Positions 35,997 to 45,495 of a DNA stretch of 64,000 bases are shown piece after piece (the stretch's first letter is position 1; every line of letters starts with the position of its first letter). The notes beneath the pieces were generated by a model. It ran no database searches. It was not told the origin of the DNA and worked only from the letters and a program-made list of their open reading frames with translations. Both the position numbers and the translations under genes were made by a program. This DNA is from JBGRQA01 sp041725895 (GTDB lineage Bacteria > Bacteroidota > Bacteroidia > Bacteroidales > Marinifilaceae), in assembly GCA_041725895.1 (NCBI GenBank), contig JBGRQA010000009.1, positions 1-64,000 on the forward strand, in the 5' to 3' direction.

Positions 35997-36334
35997 CCGT
36001 ATAAAATTACATTAAATAGGCCGGATGGAACTTTGGATAAACTTTTCTTTCAATTCGTTTCTGAACGCCAGTTCTGTTCTCTTCATGAGGTAATCCCTGA
36101 TAATCAGGGCGCAAGTTCACCTTCGTTACATCTTCCAAAATTATATGACCGGCAAAGGTAAGAGATTAATTCCGGAATCCAATTCCACAGACCGCTTTCT
36201 GGCTGAAAAAGCATATTTTATCAAAAAAACACTTAATTCTCTTGAAACAAAACATTTAAAAACAAAAAAAGGATGTTAAAAAAACATCCTTCTCCGGTTT
36301 ATTGACCTTCGGTCATAACAAATATTCTCTTAAA
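35997..36334 (-). promoter_or_regulatory. Long leader of the helicase gene
   Basis: On the minus strand TAATTTTG (about 36138-36145) could be a -7 box, giving a leader of roughly 135-140 nt. It carries a perfect CCCTGAT-A-ATCAGGG palindrome (36095-36109). Long structured leaders are common for cold-inducible helicases. The terminator of the next minus-strand gene upstream (36262-36291) also lies here. Confidence 0.4.
36262..36291 (-). terminator. Terminator of the 36335-36718 gene
   Basis: AAGGATGTT / AACATCCTT stem; a long U tract follows on the minus strand. Confidence 0.85.
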
Positions 36335-36718
36335 TTAATTATTCACCATCATAAAAACCAATTCGGATTTAATGATAGAGGGCAACACAATGTGGCGTAA
36401 CTCAAGACTATGCAACCATCCTTCAATTTCCTTCTCCTTCAGACTATATAATACCTCCCGAAATTCGTCAATTTGTTCGTCAGAATAGTCGTCCTCCTCA
36501 TAGTTTTGATAGGCATCCAGTTCCTGATCTTCGTAGTAAACGATTTCCGTGGACATTTTTGCCAGTAAATCGGTTTCACAAATCTCATGAGCACCACAAC
36601 ACTCATCGTTCACCTCTTTTACCTCGTCCTCATCGTCTTCTTTTTTCGATTTTCCGAAATATGTCACGCCAAAAGCAATCAATGCTATGGCAACTACCCC
36701 TATAATTAAAACTTCCAT
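36335..36718 (-). CDS. Small membrane-anchored acidic protein
   Basis: 127 residues. One N-terminal membrane helix (about 4-22, LIIGVVAIALIAFGVTYFG), a basic stop, then an acidic soluble part with a CCGAHEIC motif (about 40-47) containing three cysteines and a histidine. A C-terminal helical segment (LKEKEIEGWLHSLELRHIVLPS) follows. It resembles a conserved Bacteroidota hypothetical family. The Cys/His cluster could bind metal or form disulfides. It lies 45 bp downstream of the methyltransferase gene and may share its transcript. Confidence 0.75.
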   Translation of the reverse strand: MEVLIIGVVAIALIAFGVTYFGKSKKEDDEDEVKEVNDECCGAHEICETDLLAKMSTEIVYYEDQELDAYQNYEEDDYSDEQIDEFREVLYSLKEKEIEGWLHSLELRHIVLPSIIKSELVFMMVNN

Positions 36719-36763
36719 GCCGCAAAGCTAAAAAATCAATATCAATAAATCAAAATATCCAGA

Positions 36764-37363
36764 TTATTCCTTTTTTCTACCAATGAAACGAATGGCACAG
36801 GCTCGTCCCCTATGGAACTCCCCCTCATCCAATTCAATCTCCATTTTCTCAAGGAAGAGAATCTCCAGATCCTTGAATTCCTGTTCAAATTCGTCCAGAT
36901 CGTAAAGCATATCCTCATCACCTGGCCCTCCTGTTTTGTATTCCAGTTGCTCTTTTGCAAATACTTCCATCAGCAAATGACCTCCTGGTTTCAGAGCTTC
37001 CACAAAATGTTTGTGAGCCACTTTCCGCATTTCGGAAGGAAGATGTACATAGATCGCAGCCACCGTATCATAGTATCCAGTCTTCCCCTCATAGCTCATC
37101 AAATCGGCCTGAAAACAATTGATATCCACATTATGCTTTCGGGCCAATTCCCGGGCATGTTCCACAGCCTTCTCACTGTAATCAAAACTATCTACCCGAT
37201 AACCTTGCAAGGCTGCATACACAGCATTACGACCTTCCCCATCTCCGGGCAAAAGTAACCGCCATTTCTCACAAGTTTCCAGAAAATCCTTAAAAAACTC
37301 ATTGGGTTTAGTACCATAAGCATTAGGATTCTTCTGGTATCTTTCATTCCACATTTGTTGCAT
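36764..37363 (-). CDS. Class I SAM-dependent methyltransferase (TehB-like)
   Basis: 199 residues, cytoplasmic. The N-terminus WNERYQKNPNAYGTKPNEF and the SAM-binding loop LLPGDGEGRNAVYAA are typical of the TehB/thiopurine-methyltransferase-like family in Bacteroidota. VDSFDYSEKAVEHAR carries the acidic ribose-binding residue. IYVHLPSEMR and LKPGGHLLMEVF follow. Substrate unknown; possibly small thiols or metalloids (inference from family). Confidence 0.85.
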   Translation of the reverse strand: MQQMWNERYQKNPNAYGTKPNEFFKDFLETCEKWRLLLPGDGEGRNAVYAALQGYRVDSFDYSEKAVEHARELARKHNVDINCFQADLMSYEGKTGYYDTVAAIYVHLPSEMRKVAHKHFVEALKPGGHLLMEVFAKEQLEYKTGGPGDEDMLYDLDEFEQEFKDLEILFLEKMEIELDEGEFHRGRACAIRFIGRKKE

Positions 37364-37423
37364 ATCTCTGTTTTATGGATATCTCAAAAGGTTAGGTTAA
37401 AGAAAATACATTCCGTAACGACT

Positions 37424-38116
37424 CTATTTCTTCAATGCCTTATCCAATTCTTTCTTGTACAGGTTCAACTGATTGGTCAATCGCTCAATCTCCTCCTCAT
37501 TTTTGGCTTTCACCTTCCGTAACCAACTGGCCTTGCCTTTGTATATATCCAGTTCTTTTTTAAGAGCAGCAATTTCATTCTCCTTCTGCTTTACTTTTTG
37601 GCTTCCCAACTTCTTTTGGTCCTCCACTTTTTTGCCGGCCCAATTTAATTCTACCTGAGCAGCTTTCAAATCTTTGGCCAATTGCAAGGAATCATCTTTC
37701 AGTTGGCCCAATCTGCTTTCAAGGTTCTCGATCTTAGCAGAATGGGAAACATTTTGATTTTTGGCCCTACGATACAGTTCCAATGTTGAACTTAGTTTTT
37801 CTTTCAAACGCACTGTATCGGAAGCCATTCCCATTAGCTCCGTACTCAAAGCATCAATCTCCGAAGTTTTCATCGCATTGCTCTCGGCCATACTATTCTT
37901 CATTTCATTAAATTCGGCCAAGGTCTGATCCAATTTCCCATTCAGACTGCTAATTTTTTCATCCTTTTGCGTATTCTCCTTATCCAAAGCTCTTACCTTG
38001 GAATCACTACGGCGCTTAGCATATTCCAACTCCTCGTACTTCTTTTTGGAAACCACACAAGAAGACAATAAAACAGATACAGAAAGACTTACAATCAAAA
38101 ATCGTTGGTTCATCAT
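37424..38116 (-). CDS. Coiled-coil lipoprotein
   Basis: 230 residues: signal peptide with lipobox (VSVLLSSC, Cys at about 20) followed by an almost continuous coiled coil (about 28-228) with heptads rich in Leu, Lys and Glu, no globular domain. It looks like the coiled-coil portion of OmpA-linked Bacteroidota lipoproteins but lacks the OmpA domain. A structural or scaffold role in the envelope is likely. Confidence 0.8.
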   Translation of the reverse strand: MMNQRFLIVSLSVSVLLSSCVVSKKKYEELEYAKRRSDSKVRALDKENTQKDEKISSLNGKLDQTLAEFNEMKNSMAESNAMKTSEIDALSTELMGMASDTVRLKEKLSSTLELYRRAKNQNVSHSAKIENLESRLGQLKDDSLQLAKDLKAAQVELNWAGKKVEDQKKLGSQKVKQKENEIAALKKELDIYKGKASWLRKVKAKNEEEIERLTNQLNLYKKELDKALKK

Positions 38117-38569
38117 TTTATTTTTTATTTTTAAGAAACAGGATCATCCGAGAAAGAGCATAGTAATAAACGATCCTCCAAGCTACTGTTTTGCATCTAT
38201 ACAACCCCAAAAGGAAAGAGCATTCACTCACTCTGTTCCCCGGGGAAAATAATTATCTAAGATATTGCATCCAAAGCAAAATACTTCCTGCGATCAAAAA
38301 AATTAACATTTTTTATCAACTCTACAATGGAATATTCATCCACAAGGGGTAAGAAACCACTATATTTGTAGCATTATATAATCAATATTTTGACCAATAT
38401 GCAGGTTCTCCTGAACTACGACAATTTGGTCATCAGTAAGACACAATCCTGTTTCTCTTGTCAAAATTTTACTTAATTTTGGAACAAAGATAAGGATTCT
38501 TCTTCGTTTTTAGCGACATTTTATGAAGTCAAAATCGGAGCAAACCGTAATTCAAAAACAGATAATACA
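38117..38569. other. Divergent intergenic region
   Basis: About 450 bp. TATATTTG at 38361-38368 and TAATTTTG at 38474-38481 on the plus strand are possible -7 boxes for the 38570 gene. Neither has a TTG at 21 bp. No gene seen. Confidence 0.35.
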
Positions 38570-39805
38570 ATGAAGAAACAAGCTTTATTTCTGCTACTCA
38601 TCTTTGGCCTTATCTCCTCTTCGGTATTGGCACAAACTACTACTCCCGCCAACGATGAAACCCCGAAAATAATAAGGATTGTTGGAAAATTGACCGATCA
38701 AAAAACCAATGCCCCCATCCCATTTGCCAACGTTGGTGTATTGGGTTCATACATTGGTGCCGCCTCCAATTTTGATGGCTACTTTGAAGTGAAAATCCCT
38801 GGCAAATACAAGGAGAAAAGTTTGCAAATATCAGCTGTGGGATATTCCACTTTTAAGAGTACCGTAGCCCAGTGCATGGAAAAAGATTCTCTATTTGTTG
38901 AGTTGATTCCCCAAAACTACAAAATTCCCGAAGTTGAAATATTGGCCGAATCACTGGTTCTGAAGAAAACGCTTAAGAATGCCATAGACAATATTTCTAA
39001 GAATTATCTTCAAACTCCTTTCAACTACGATGTTTACTATCGCTCAGAAAAATATGAAAATGACGATTTGAACCGACTTCGCGAAGCGGCCGTAGAGATC
39101 TATGATGACAAAGGCTATCAAAGAGCTGATGCTTACAAAGTATTTAAAGAGCGTGGTTATCGTTTTCTACAGGTGCGCAAGAATTTCGAAACCGCTTCCC
39201 TGGCAGAAGGCTCCTCCTATTTGGATGATCTTTTGGAAATGGACATCGTACGAATCAGGGGAAATATTCTGAATAAAAACCACCTGAACTTCTACGACCT
39301 AAAGCTTGAGCAAGTAACCGAATACGAAAACGACTCTATCTGGGTAATTGGCTACCAAAGCAAACGCCCTATGCTGAGCAATACCGGAGACTACTATGCA
39401 AAAAGCTACAAAGGAAAAATCTACATCAAGATGAAGGATTATGCTGTGGTTAAAAACGAAACTCATGTTGTGGCTACCAACTATTCCCCCCAGGGGCGTA
39501 GCTTCTATGTTAGCGAAAAGCGACAGGAATGGAAACCCGAAAAAATAGAATACGACTTCAGTGTTACCTATAAGCAGCACTCAGGGTACTACTATCTAAG
39601 CTACCTGAACTACAACCGTCATCACGATTTAACAAATAAAAAAGATGGTCGGTTTAAGTCCCTCGATATTAAAACGGAAATGCTAATTACAAAAATCAGG
39701 ACCACAGAACCAAATAAAATTTCCCGACGAGCCTACTACGAAAATATGCCGTTCGACGAAAAATTCTGGGACAGTTACAACATACTGTTCGATGGAGAAG
39801 AATAG
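38570..39805 (+). CDS. Exported CarboxypepD_reg-like domain protein
   Basis: 411 residues: signal peptide (1-21, ending VLA), then a CarboxypepD_reg-like beta-sandwich (about 35-115; IPFANVGVLGSYIGAASNFDG). A beta-rich region (about 130-400) with NYDVYYRSEKYEN follows, resembling the middle region of DUF5686/CarboxypepD_reg proteins but without a C-terminal barrel. Envelope protein of unknown role, a shorter relative of the protein at 41810-44314. A terminator follows. Confidence 0.8.
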   Translation: MKKQALFLLLIFGLISSSVLAQTTTPANDETPKIIRIVGKLTDQKTNAPIPFANVGVLGSYIGAASNFDGYFEVKIPGKYKEKSLQISAVGYSTFKSTVAQCMEKDSLFVELIPQNYKIPEVEILAESLVLKKTLKNAIDNISKNYLQTPFNYDVYYRSEKYENDDLNRLREAAVEIYDDKGYQRADAYKVFKERGYRFLQVRKNFETASLAEGSSYLDDLLEMDIVRIRGNILNKNHLNFYDLKLEQVTEYENDSIWVIGYQSKRPMLSNTGDYYAKSYKGKIYIKMKDYAVVKNETHVVATNYSPQGRSFYVSEKRQEWKPEKIEYDFSVTYKQHSGYYYLSYLNYNRHHDLTNKKDGRFKSLDIKTEMLITKIRTTEPNKISRRAYYENMPFDEKFWDSYNILFDGEE

Positions 39806-39812
39806 AAATTCG

Positions 39813-39846
39813 AAAAGGTCAATCCCACAAGATTGGCCTTTTTCTT
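39813..39846 (+). terminator. Terminator after the 38570 gene
   Basis: AAAAGGTCAAT / ATTGGCCTTTTT stem (one G-U pair) with T tract. Confidence 0.8.
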
Positions 39847-40174
39847 TTCCTTGCCTTTAGAATTTAGCTTCAAACCCAAAACCATTGTAAAAAAATTTCT
39901 TCAGCCATTACCTAAATTGTAGAGTCAACCCCCACCAAACACCTGATTCGATTTTCAGAACAAAATCTCAATTTTCCCACCTCCCCCTCCTCTCCTTTCA
40001 TCTGTTATAATTTTTTATCCAGGACATCCCGATGGTTATCGGAAGGAACTAACTATTCGCAAATAATCATTGTTCGCAAGCTCGTACGAGTGTTATTATA
40101 ATTTACTCATGGACGTTTCAATTTTCCTTTCTATATTTGGTTAAGAACACTTTCAACTATATTTCAGTCTGCAC
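39847..40174. other. Intergenic region before the MFS gene
   Basis: About 330 bp without coding potential or a clear regulatory site. Confidence 0.35.
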
Positions 40175-41557
40175 ATGAATTCCGACCAACAAAAAAGGGC
40201 AGCTCTTCTCATCGCTACAATGGCATCCTTTACAGGACCATTTATGATATCATCCATTAACATTGCGCTGCCGGTAATCGAAAAGGAATTCCAATTGAAT
40301 GCAATTCTCCTAAGCTGGATCGTCAACTCTTTTCTCCTTTCTACCGCTGTTTTTCTGGTTCCTGCAGGTAGAATGGCAGATCTCTACGGTCGTAAACTCC
40401 TGTTTAAATGGGGTATCATCCTATTTTCCATAAGCACTTTACTTTGTGGCTTATCAAACAACATTATCCAACTCATTCTTTTCAGAACCCTGCAGGGCAT
40501 GAGTGGTGCAATGATCATGACAACCGGCGTAGCCATCCTGATATCGGTTTTTCCTGCCAACGAAAGAGGAAGAGTATTGGGAATCAATGTAGCAGCTGTT
40601 TACACCGGTCTCTCAATGGGCCCCTTTGCCGGAGGTTTACTCACACAGCACCTGGGCTGGCGAAGTGTTTTCTATACCACCGTTCCCCTCAGTTTGCTAA
40701 TTGTTTATTTCACAGTTTACCGATTAAAAGGAGAATGGGCTGATGCCAAAGGCGAAAAATTCGACCTAACCGGCACCCTCATCTATGCCATGGCTTTAAT
40801 AGCACTGGTTTATGGGGCATCGGTTCTTCCTTCAATTCTGGGAGTGATTCTGATCCTTACCGGTATTTTACTTCTGTGGATCTTTGCCCGCTGGGAATTA
40901 AGTCACAAATTTCCGGTTTTCGAAGTAAAACTATTTAAAGGAAATCGTGTATTCGCCTTTTCCAACCTGGCCGCACTTATCAATTACAGCGCCACTTTTG
41001 CCATTACTTTTCTTCTCAGTTTGTACCTTCAAAACATACTTGGTCTTTCACCCCAAAATGCAGGATTTGTTCTGGTGTCTCAACCTGTTATCATGGCCAT
41101 ATTCTCCCCTTATGCAGGCCGCTTGTCCGATCGGGTGGAACCAAGGATCATTGCATCATTGGGTATGGCAATAACAGCCATAGGCTTGATCCTTTTCATT
41201 TTTACAAATAGTGAAACTTCTCTCACCTATATCGTAATGGCCCTGGTACTGTTGGGATTTGGGTTTGCTCTCTTCTCTTCGCCAAACATGAATACCATAA
41301 TGAGTTCCGTAGAGAAAAGATTCTATGGAATTGCATCGGGTTCTGCCGCCACCATGCGCCTGTTGGGACAAATGATGAGCATGGCCATTGCGACCCTTCT
41401 CTTCGCCCTGTTTCTGGGAAAAGAGCCCATTAATACCTCAAATATTCCCGCCTTTATTACATCCATAAAATGGGCCTTCGGAATCTTTTCTGTACTCTGC
41501 ATCACTGGAATCTATTTCTCAATGGCACGGGGTGAGCTTCACAACTCCAAATCCTAA
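40175..41557 (+). CDS. MFS drug/metabolite exporter (DHA2-like)
   Basis: 460 residues with about 14 membrane helices. MFS motif A between helices 2 and 3 (GRMADLYGRKLLFKWG), the export signature region GINVAAVYTGLSMGPFAGGLL, and SSINIALPVI in helix 1 match the DHA2 proton-drug antiporter branch (EmrB/QacA type). Inner-membrane efflux pump; substrate unknown. No adjacent membrane-fusion (EmrA) gene, so it probably works alone. Confidence 0.88.
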   Translation: MNSDQQKRAALLIATMASFTGPFMISSINIALPVIEKEFQLNAILLSWIVNSFLLSTAVFLVPAGRMADLYGRKLLFKWGIILFSISTLLCGLSNNIIQLILFRTLQGMSGAMIMTTGVAILISVFPANERGRVLGINVAAVYTGLSMGPFAGGLLTQHLGWRSVFYTTVPLSLLIVYFTVYRLKGEWADAKGEKFDLTGTLIYAMALIALVYGASVLPSILGVILILTGILLLWIFARWELSHKFPVFEVKLFKGNRVFAFSNLAALINYSATFAITFLLSLYLQNILGLSPQNAGFVLVSQPVIMAIFSPYAGRLSDRVEPRIIASLGMAITAIGLILFIFTNSETSLTYIVMALVLLGFGFALFSSPNMNTIMSSVEKRFYGIASGSAATMRLLGQMMSMAIATLLFALFLGKEPINTSNIPAFITSIKWAFGIFSVLCITGIYFSMARGELHNSKS

Positions 41558-41809
41558 CTCTACTGTTTAATTTTCCCCATGTTTCTGCCTCTGAAATTTC
41601 GGAAACAATCCTACCATACCAAAACCATTCCTTCCTTTTAAATCATAGTAAAGCAAACCGATAGTTTTTCTGTAACAACCATTAACATCTTAAGATCAAC
41701 CATTGATTTTCTGAAAATAATCCAAATTATTTTGTACGTGTCCATCCAAAATTGATTGTCAAGAGAAAAAGATTCCCCTAAACGCACAAACAAAATTTGG
41801 AAATCAGTT
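41558..41809 (+). other. Upstream region of the DUF5686 gene
   Basis: TTATTTTG at 41728-41735 resembles a -7 box and would give a leader of about 65 nt to the ATG at 41810. Confidence 0.35.
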
Positions 41810-44314
41810 ATGCAAAATAAATACAGGAAACCTCTTTATCAATTAACACCAATACCAACTCTATTTGCAATTCTAGTGTTTTTTTCCACTCCGCTTAAAG
41901 CACAAGAGACAATTGTAACAGGAAAAATTCTGGAACTGAAAAAGCAAATCCCTGTACCTTTTGCTAATATTTCCTATTTAGGAACAACCATAGGTACTAC
42001 TTCTAATTTTGATGGCAATTTCAAATTGGCTTCCTCTCAAATTGGAGATACTTTGGTGATATCTGCCATAGGCTATAAACCCACCAAATATTTCATTGAG
42101 TATGGAAAATCATACCATTTTAATGTGCTTTTAGAAGAGAATGTTGTTGCTCTAAACGAGGTGGTAGTAAAACCTGGAGAAAACCCGGCTCACGTCCTGC
42201 TTCGAAAAATTCGCAAGAAAAGAAAACAAAACGATCCGGCCCGATTTGATCAATACAACTGCACAACCTACACCTGTATTTATGCCAACCTTAAAAACCT
42301 GGACACCAAACTAAAAGAGAAAGCCATATTCCGAAACCATCCGGACATCTTTCTTACTTGTAATAGAAAAGACATTCGAACCCTTTCACTCCCCATATAT
42401 CTTTCGGAAAAACTATCGGAAAACAGGTTGCAACCTGGAGTACCAATTCAAAGTAAAGTGATTGCAAAAAACAAAAACGGAATTGGATTACTTGACGATA
42501 GTGAAATTGAAGGTTATACCAACAATATGAGCATCGAAGCCAATTTTTATCAAAACTACATTACTTTAATGGGCAAAAGCTTTATTAGTCCGCTTGCCAA
42601 CAATGGACTTGCCTACTACAAATATTACCTGGAAGACAGTATTCAAACCAAAGGGCAAAAAATCTATACCATCCGTTTTAAGCCCAAAAGAAAAAAGGAC
42701 CTGGCTTTCACAGGCAGTATGCAAGTAATAGACAAAACCTTTGCTCTAAACAGAATTGAGGCCACTCTTCCTAAATCAGCCAACATTAATTTCCTGAATC
42801 ACCTGAAAATTGAGTATGAATTTAAAACAATTAACGATACGATTACTTTTTTCAGTAGAAACAGAATTGCTGCAGAATTTAATTACTACAAAGCAGGCTC
42901 TAAAAAACGTAAACCTCCGGTAATGGAAGTCATCAAAACCACCGATTACCGAAACGTAAATATCACTTCAGATTCTGTTGTAAAATCAGAACCTTTGCCT
43001 GTCCCTGCTTCAGAAAAGGAAAAAAATCTACTACTGAATCAATATCGCGTAGAACGAACCGATTCCTTAGAAAATCAGGCACGAAACGCCATTCAAACCC
43101 TAAACAATACATGGTTTATAAAGGCTACCGATAAACTCTCACGAATGTTTATCAACGGCTACTACGAAACCCCATGGTGGGATTTTGGTCCTTACCTAAA
43201 CTTTCTGAAGCGAAACAAAGTAGAAGGAAACCGCTTTACCTTCACCGGAAGAACCAATAAAAACCTAAGCAAGAACTTCATGTTTTACGGACATATCGGT
43301 TACGGACAGCGAGATCGCAAGTGGAAATACGGAGCAGGAATGGCCTATCGCTTCAATTCCAAACTCTGGCAAACCATGGGACTGAGCTATTCTAAGGATA
43401 TGGATAAAATTGGAGATTTAGGCTCTATCAAATACATCAAGGAAAACCGATTGGCTTCAGGTGAAGATAATTTGCTGGCTGTACTTATTAAACGACGCCC
43501 CAGTGATAAACTCTCTATGCACGAAAAATGGGAGGCCTACTACGAAAAAGAATGGACCAAAGGTTTTTCCAACCATTTAATTGTAAAACACATGAAAATC
43601 CATTCGGGGAAATTTGTACCGTTTACGCACAAGGGGACATTCGTGCCTGATTTCAGTTTAAACGAAGTTACCTTAAATACCCGGATCTCCTTTAAAGAGA
43701 AAAGTTCAGAGCAATATTTCAGATACTTACGCCTTGGGAGCAAATACCCCATAATCAATCTGCAATTGGGACTGGGGAACTACCGCTTAAATGGCAAAAC
43801 AAACAATTTCTACCGCTTAAGGACCACCCTAAAACATAAACTTCATTTGGGGTTGGGAGAATTAAAATATGTTGCCGAACTGGGCTATTTAAAGGGCAAA
43901 GTGCCCTTTCCTTTATTGGAAATTCACCGAGGGAACGAATCATTCGGCTATTCCCGTTTCAAATTCAACCTGATGAATCAGATGGCCTATGCCAGCGATT
44001 GCTTTCTATCGCTAATGCCGGAATATCACATGAACGGCATCCTGTTCAACCGAATCCCTCTGCTGCGAGCCCTGGAATTGCGAGAGGTTGTTTCAGGGAA
44101 AATGATTATGGGTTCACTCCGAAAAGAACATGCAGAGGTATTAGACCTTCCGCAGGAACTAAGAAGCCTGAAAAATCCATACATAGAATTGGGTGTGGGT
44201 GTAGAAAACATATTGAAAATTCTACGAATTGAAGCCATTTGGAACCTGTCAAAGAATCTGCAACCCAATACTTCCCGTTTTGGTATTCGTGCCAGATTCC
44301 AAATTAACTTCTAA
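41810..44314 (+). CDS. DUF5686 / CarboxypepD_reg outer-membrane protein
   Basis: 834 residues from the ATG at 41810, chosen over an in-frame TTG 54 bp upstream because it directly precedes the signal peptide (ending STPLKAQ). CarboxypepD_reg domain (about 32-115; VPFANISYLGTTIGTTSNFDG) and a DUF5686-type region (about 120-830) with periplasmic and strand-rich parts, ending ARFQINF, i.e. an aromatic barrel terminus. Such proteins are abundant in Bacteroidota outer membranes. Function is not established. Related to the protein at 38570. Confidence 0.85.
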   Translation: MQNKYRKPLYQLTPIPTLFAILVFFSTPLKAQETIVTGKILELKKQIPVPFANISYLGTTIGTTSNFDGNFKLASSQIGDTLVISAIGYKPTKYFIEYGKSYHFNVLLEENVVALNEVVVKPGENPAHVLLRKIRKKRKQNDPARFDQYNCTTYTCIYANLKNLDTKLKEKAIFRNHPDIFLTCNRKDIRTLSLPIYLSEKLSENRLQPGVPIQSKVIAKNKNGIGLLDDSEIEGYTNNMSIEANFYQNYITLMGKSFISPLANNGLAYYKYYLEDSIQTKGQKIYTIRFKPKRKKDLAFTGSMQVIDKTFALNRIEATLPKSANINFLNHLKIEYEFKTINDTITFFSRNRIAAEFNYYKAGSKKRKPPVMEVIKTTDYRNVNITSDSVVKSEPLPVPASEKEKNLLLNQYRVERTDSLENQARNAIQTLNNTWFIKATDKLSRMFINGYYETPWWDFGPYLNFLKRNKVEGNRFTFTGRTNKNLSKNFMFYGHIGYGQRDRKWKYGAGMAYRFNSKLWQTMGLSYSKDMDKIGDLGSIKYIKENRLASGEDNLLAVLIKRRPSDKLSMHEKWEAYYEKEWTKGFSNHLIVKHMKIHSGKFVPFTHKGTFVPDFSLNEVTLNTRISFKEKSSEQYFRYLRLGSKYPIINLQLGLGNYRLNGKTNNFYRLRTTLKHKLHLGLGELKYVAELGYLKGKVPFPLLEIHRGNESFGYSRFKFNLMNQMAYASDCFLSLMPEYHMNGILFNRIPLLRALELREVVSGKMIMGSLRKEHAEVLDLPQELRSLKNPYIELGVGVENILKILRIEAIWNLSKNLQPNTSRFGIRARFQINF

Positions 44315-44369
44315 GATCATTTGCAACGCAAAAAGGATGGGAAAAACCGAAAATCGGAACTTTACCCCC

Positions 44370-44882
44370 TTAGTCCAACAAGCCATAAATATATTCATTC
44401 AGGTATTTCCCATTCTTATAAACAGCCTTGCGAAGAGTTCCCTCATGCTGGAATCCTGCTTTCCGTAATACCCGTATTGAGGCCAAATTCCCCTCAAATA
44501 CACGGGCATAGATTCGGTTAATATTGAAAGTTTCGAAAGCATAAATCACCATCTGCTTAATTGCATTGGTCATAATTCCCTGATTCCAGTAATAGGGACT
44601 CAACCAATACCCTAACTCAGCACTCCGTCTATACACATCATCCTTTAGTACCAATCCAATACATCCCACCGGTTCCCCCCTAACCTCAATTGCCATGTGA
44701 AATTCTTTCTGGGAATCGTTTGCCAACTGAATCCACCTTCTGGCTTTTTGAATTGTATATGGATGCGGAAAGCTATCCGTCATGTACTGCCAAACCTCTT
44801 TATGATTGGCATGCTTTACCAGGGAATGTTCATCGCCATTCTCCCATTTTCGCAATACAAAAGGAGTTGTTTTCGTTTTCAT
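44370..44882 (-). CDS. GNAT acetyltransferase (RimJ/RimL-like)
   Basis: 170 residues from ATG at 44882 (a GTG two codons earlier is also possible). GNAT fold: VGCIGLVL beta strands, the acetyl-CoA loop region YYWNQGIMTNAIKQM, and RVFEGNLASIRVLRKAGFQ, diagnostic of the RimJ/RimL N-acetyltransferase group. Transfers acetyl from acetyl-CoA to a protein N-terminus or small amine; substrate unknown. Convergent with the preceding gene. Confidence 0.88.
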   Translation of the reverse strand: MKTKTTPFVLRKWENGDEHSLVKHANHKEVWQYMTDSFPHPYTIQKARRWIQLANDSQKEFHMAIEVRGEPVGCIGLVLKDDVYRRSAELGYWLSPYYWNQGIMTNAIKQMVIYAFETFNINRIYARVFEGNLASIRVLRKAGFQHEGTLRKAVYKNGKYLNEYIYGLLD

Positions 44883-45102
44883 CACCACAGGAATATAGTT
44901 TGTCTTTGCTTAGTTGCCTTGCCCGACATTTACGGCATAAATTTGACTAACTATAAGTTATAACAATTTTATGAAATTGTAAGAATAAAAAAAGAAAGGG
45001 CGATAAAACTCTTTCATTAGAAAAAATCTTACCGCCATCATCCTAAAGTGTGAAAAACTTTCTTGAGGGAAAAATCAGCTTACCCCATATACAATTTACA
45101 AC

Positions 45103-45423
45103 TTAGTGTGCTGAAACCATTTTTAAACCAACGATGGAACCAATTAGAAGGAATATGAAAAAAAGTTTCCAGGCTTCGGCCGATTCCTTGAAGACCAGAA
45201 TGCCAAGAAGCACAGTCCCAACAGCTCCAATCCCCGTCCATACCGCATAGGCCGTTCCCAACGGAATTACCTTGATCACCTTATTCAACAAGATAAAACT
45301 AATTGCAGAAAAAATAACAAATCCTACACTAGGCCATAACTTTGAAAAACCTTCGGATAGCTTTAAACAAGTAGTAAACCCAACTTCGAACAATCCTGCA
45401 AAAATCAACAATACCCAACTCAT
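45103..45423 (-). CDS. SMR-family transporter, Gdx/SugE-like
   Basis: 106 residues, four membrane helices. MSWVLLIFAGLFEVGFTTCLK holds the essential membrane glutamate (Glu13). IPLGTAYAVWTGIGAVGT is the SugE/Gdx subtype signature, and LKMVSAH mirrors the LKLSTH end of E. coli SugE. Gdx proteins exchange guanidinium for protons; some SMR relatives export quaternary ammonium compounds. Start is ATG 45423 as in other family members. No guanidine riboswitch is seen upstream. Instead a -7 box TATATTTG (45448-45455) and an Fnr-type palindrome (45477-45492) sit there, just after the Crp/Fnr-like gene. Confidence 0.88.
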   Translation of the reverse strand: MSWVLLIFAGLFEVGFTTCLKLSEGFSKLWPSVGFVIFSAISFILLNKVIKVIPLGTAYAVWTGIGAVGTVLLGILVFKESAEAWKLFFIFLLIGSIVGLKMVSAH

Positions 45424-45447
45424 ATTCTTTTGTTTTAATGTTTTGGG

Positions 45448-45492
45448 CAAATATAAAAGGCTTATCAATAAAAAAACTTGATCCAGATCAAG
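45448..45492 (-). promoter_or_regulatory. SMR gene promoter with Fnr-type operator
   Basis: Minus strand: the perfect palindrome CTTGATCCAGATCAAG (45477-45492) matches TTGAT-N4-ATCAA. TATATTTG (45448-45455) follows at a distance that puts the palindrome centre near -41.5 from the likely start. No TTG -33 box is at 21 bp. This is the geometry of class II activation. Confidence 0.65.
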
Positions 45493-45495
45493 AAA

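Noticed and set aside
41756..41809. Upstream TTG start for the DUF5686 protein
   Set aside because: It would place 18 charged residues before the next Met and lies only about 20 bp after the likely promoter box; ATG 41810 precedes the signal peptide directly.
45423..45495. Guanidine riboswitch for the Gdx-like gene
   Set aside because: The leader is too short and lacks ACG[AG]-type or ykkC-like conserved elements; an Fnr-type operator is present instead.
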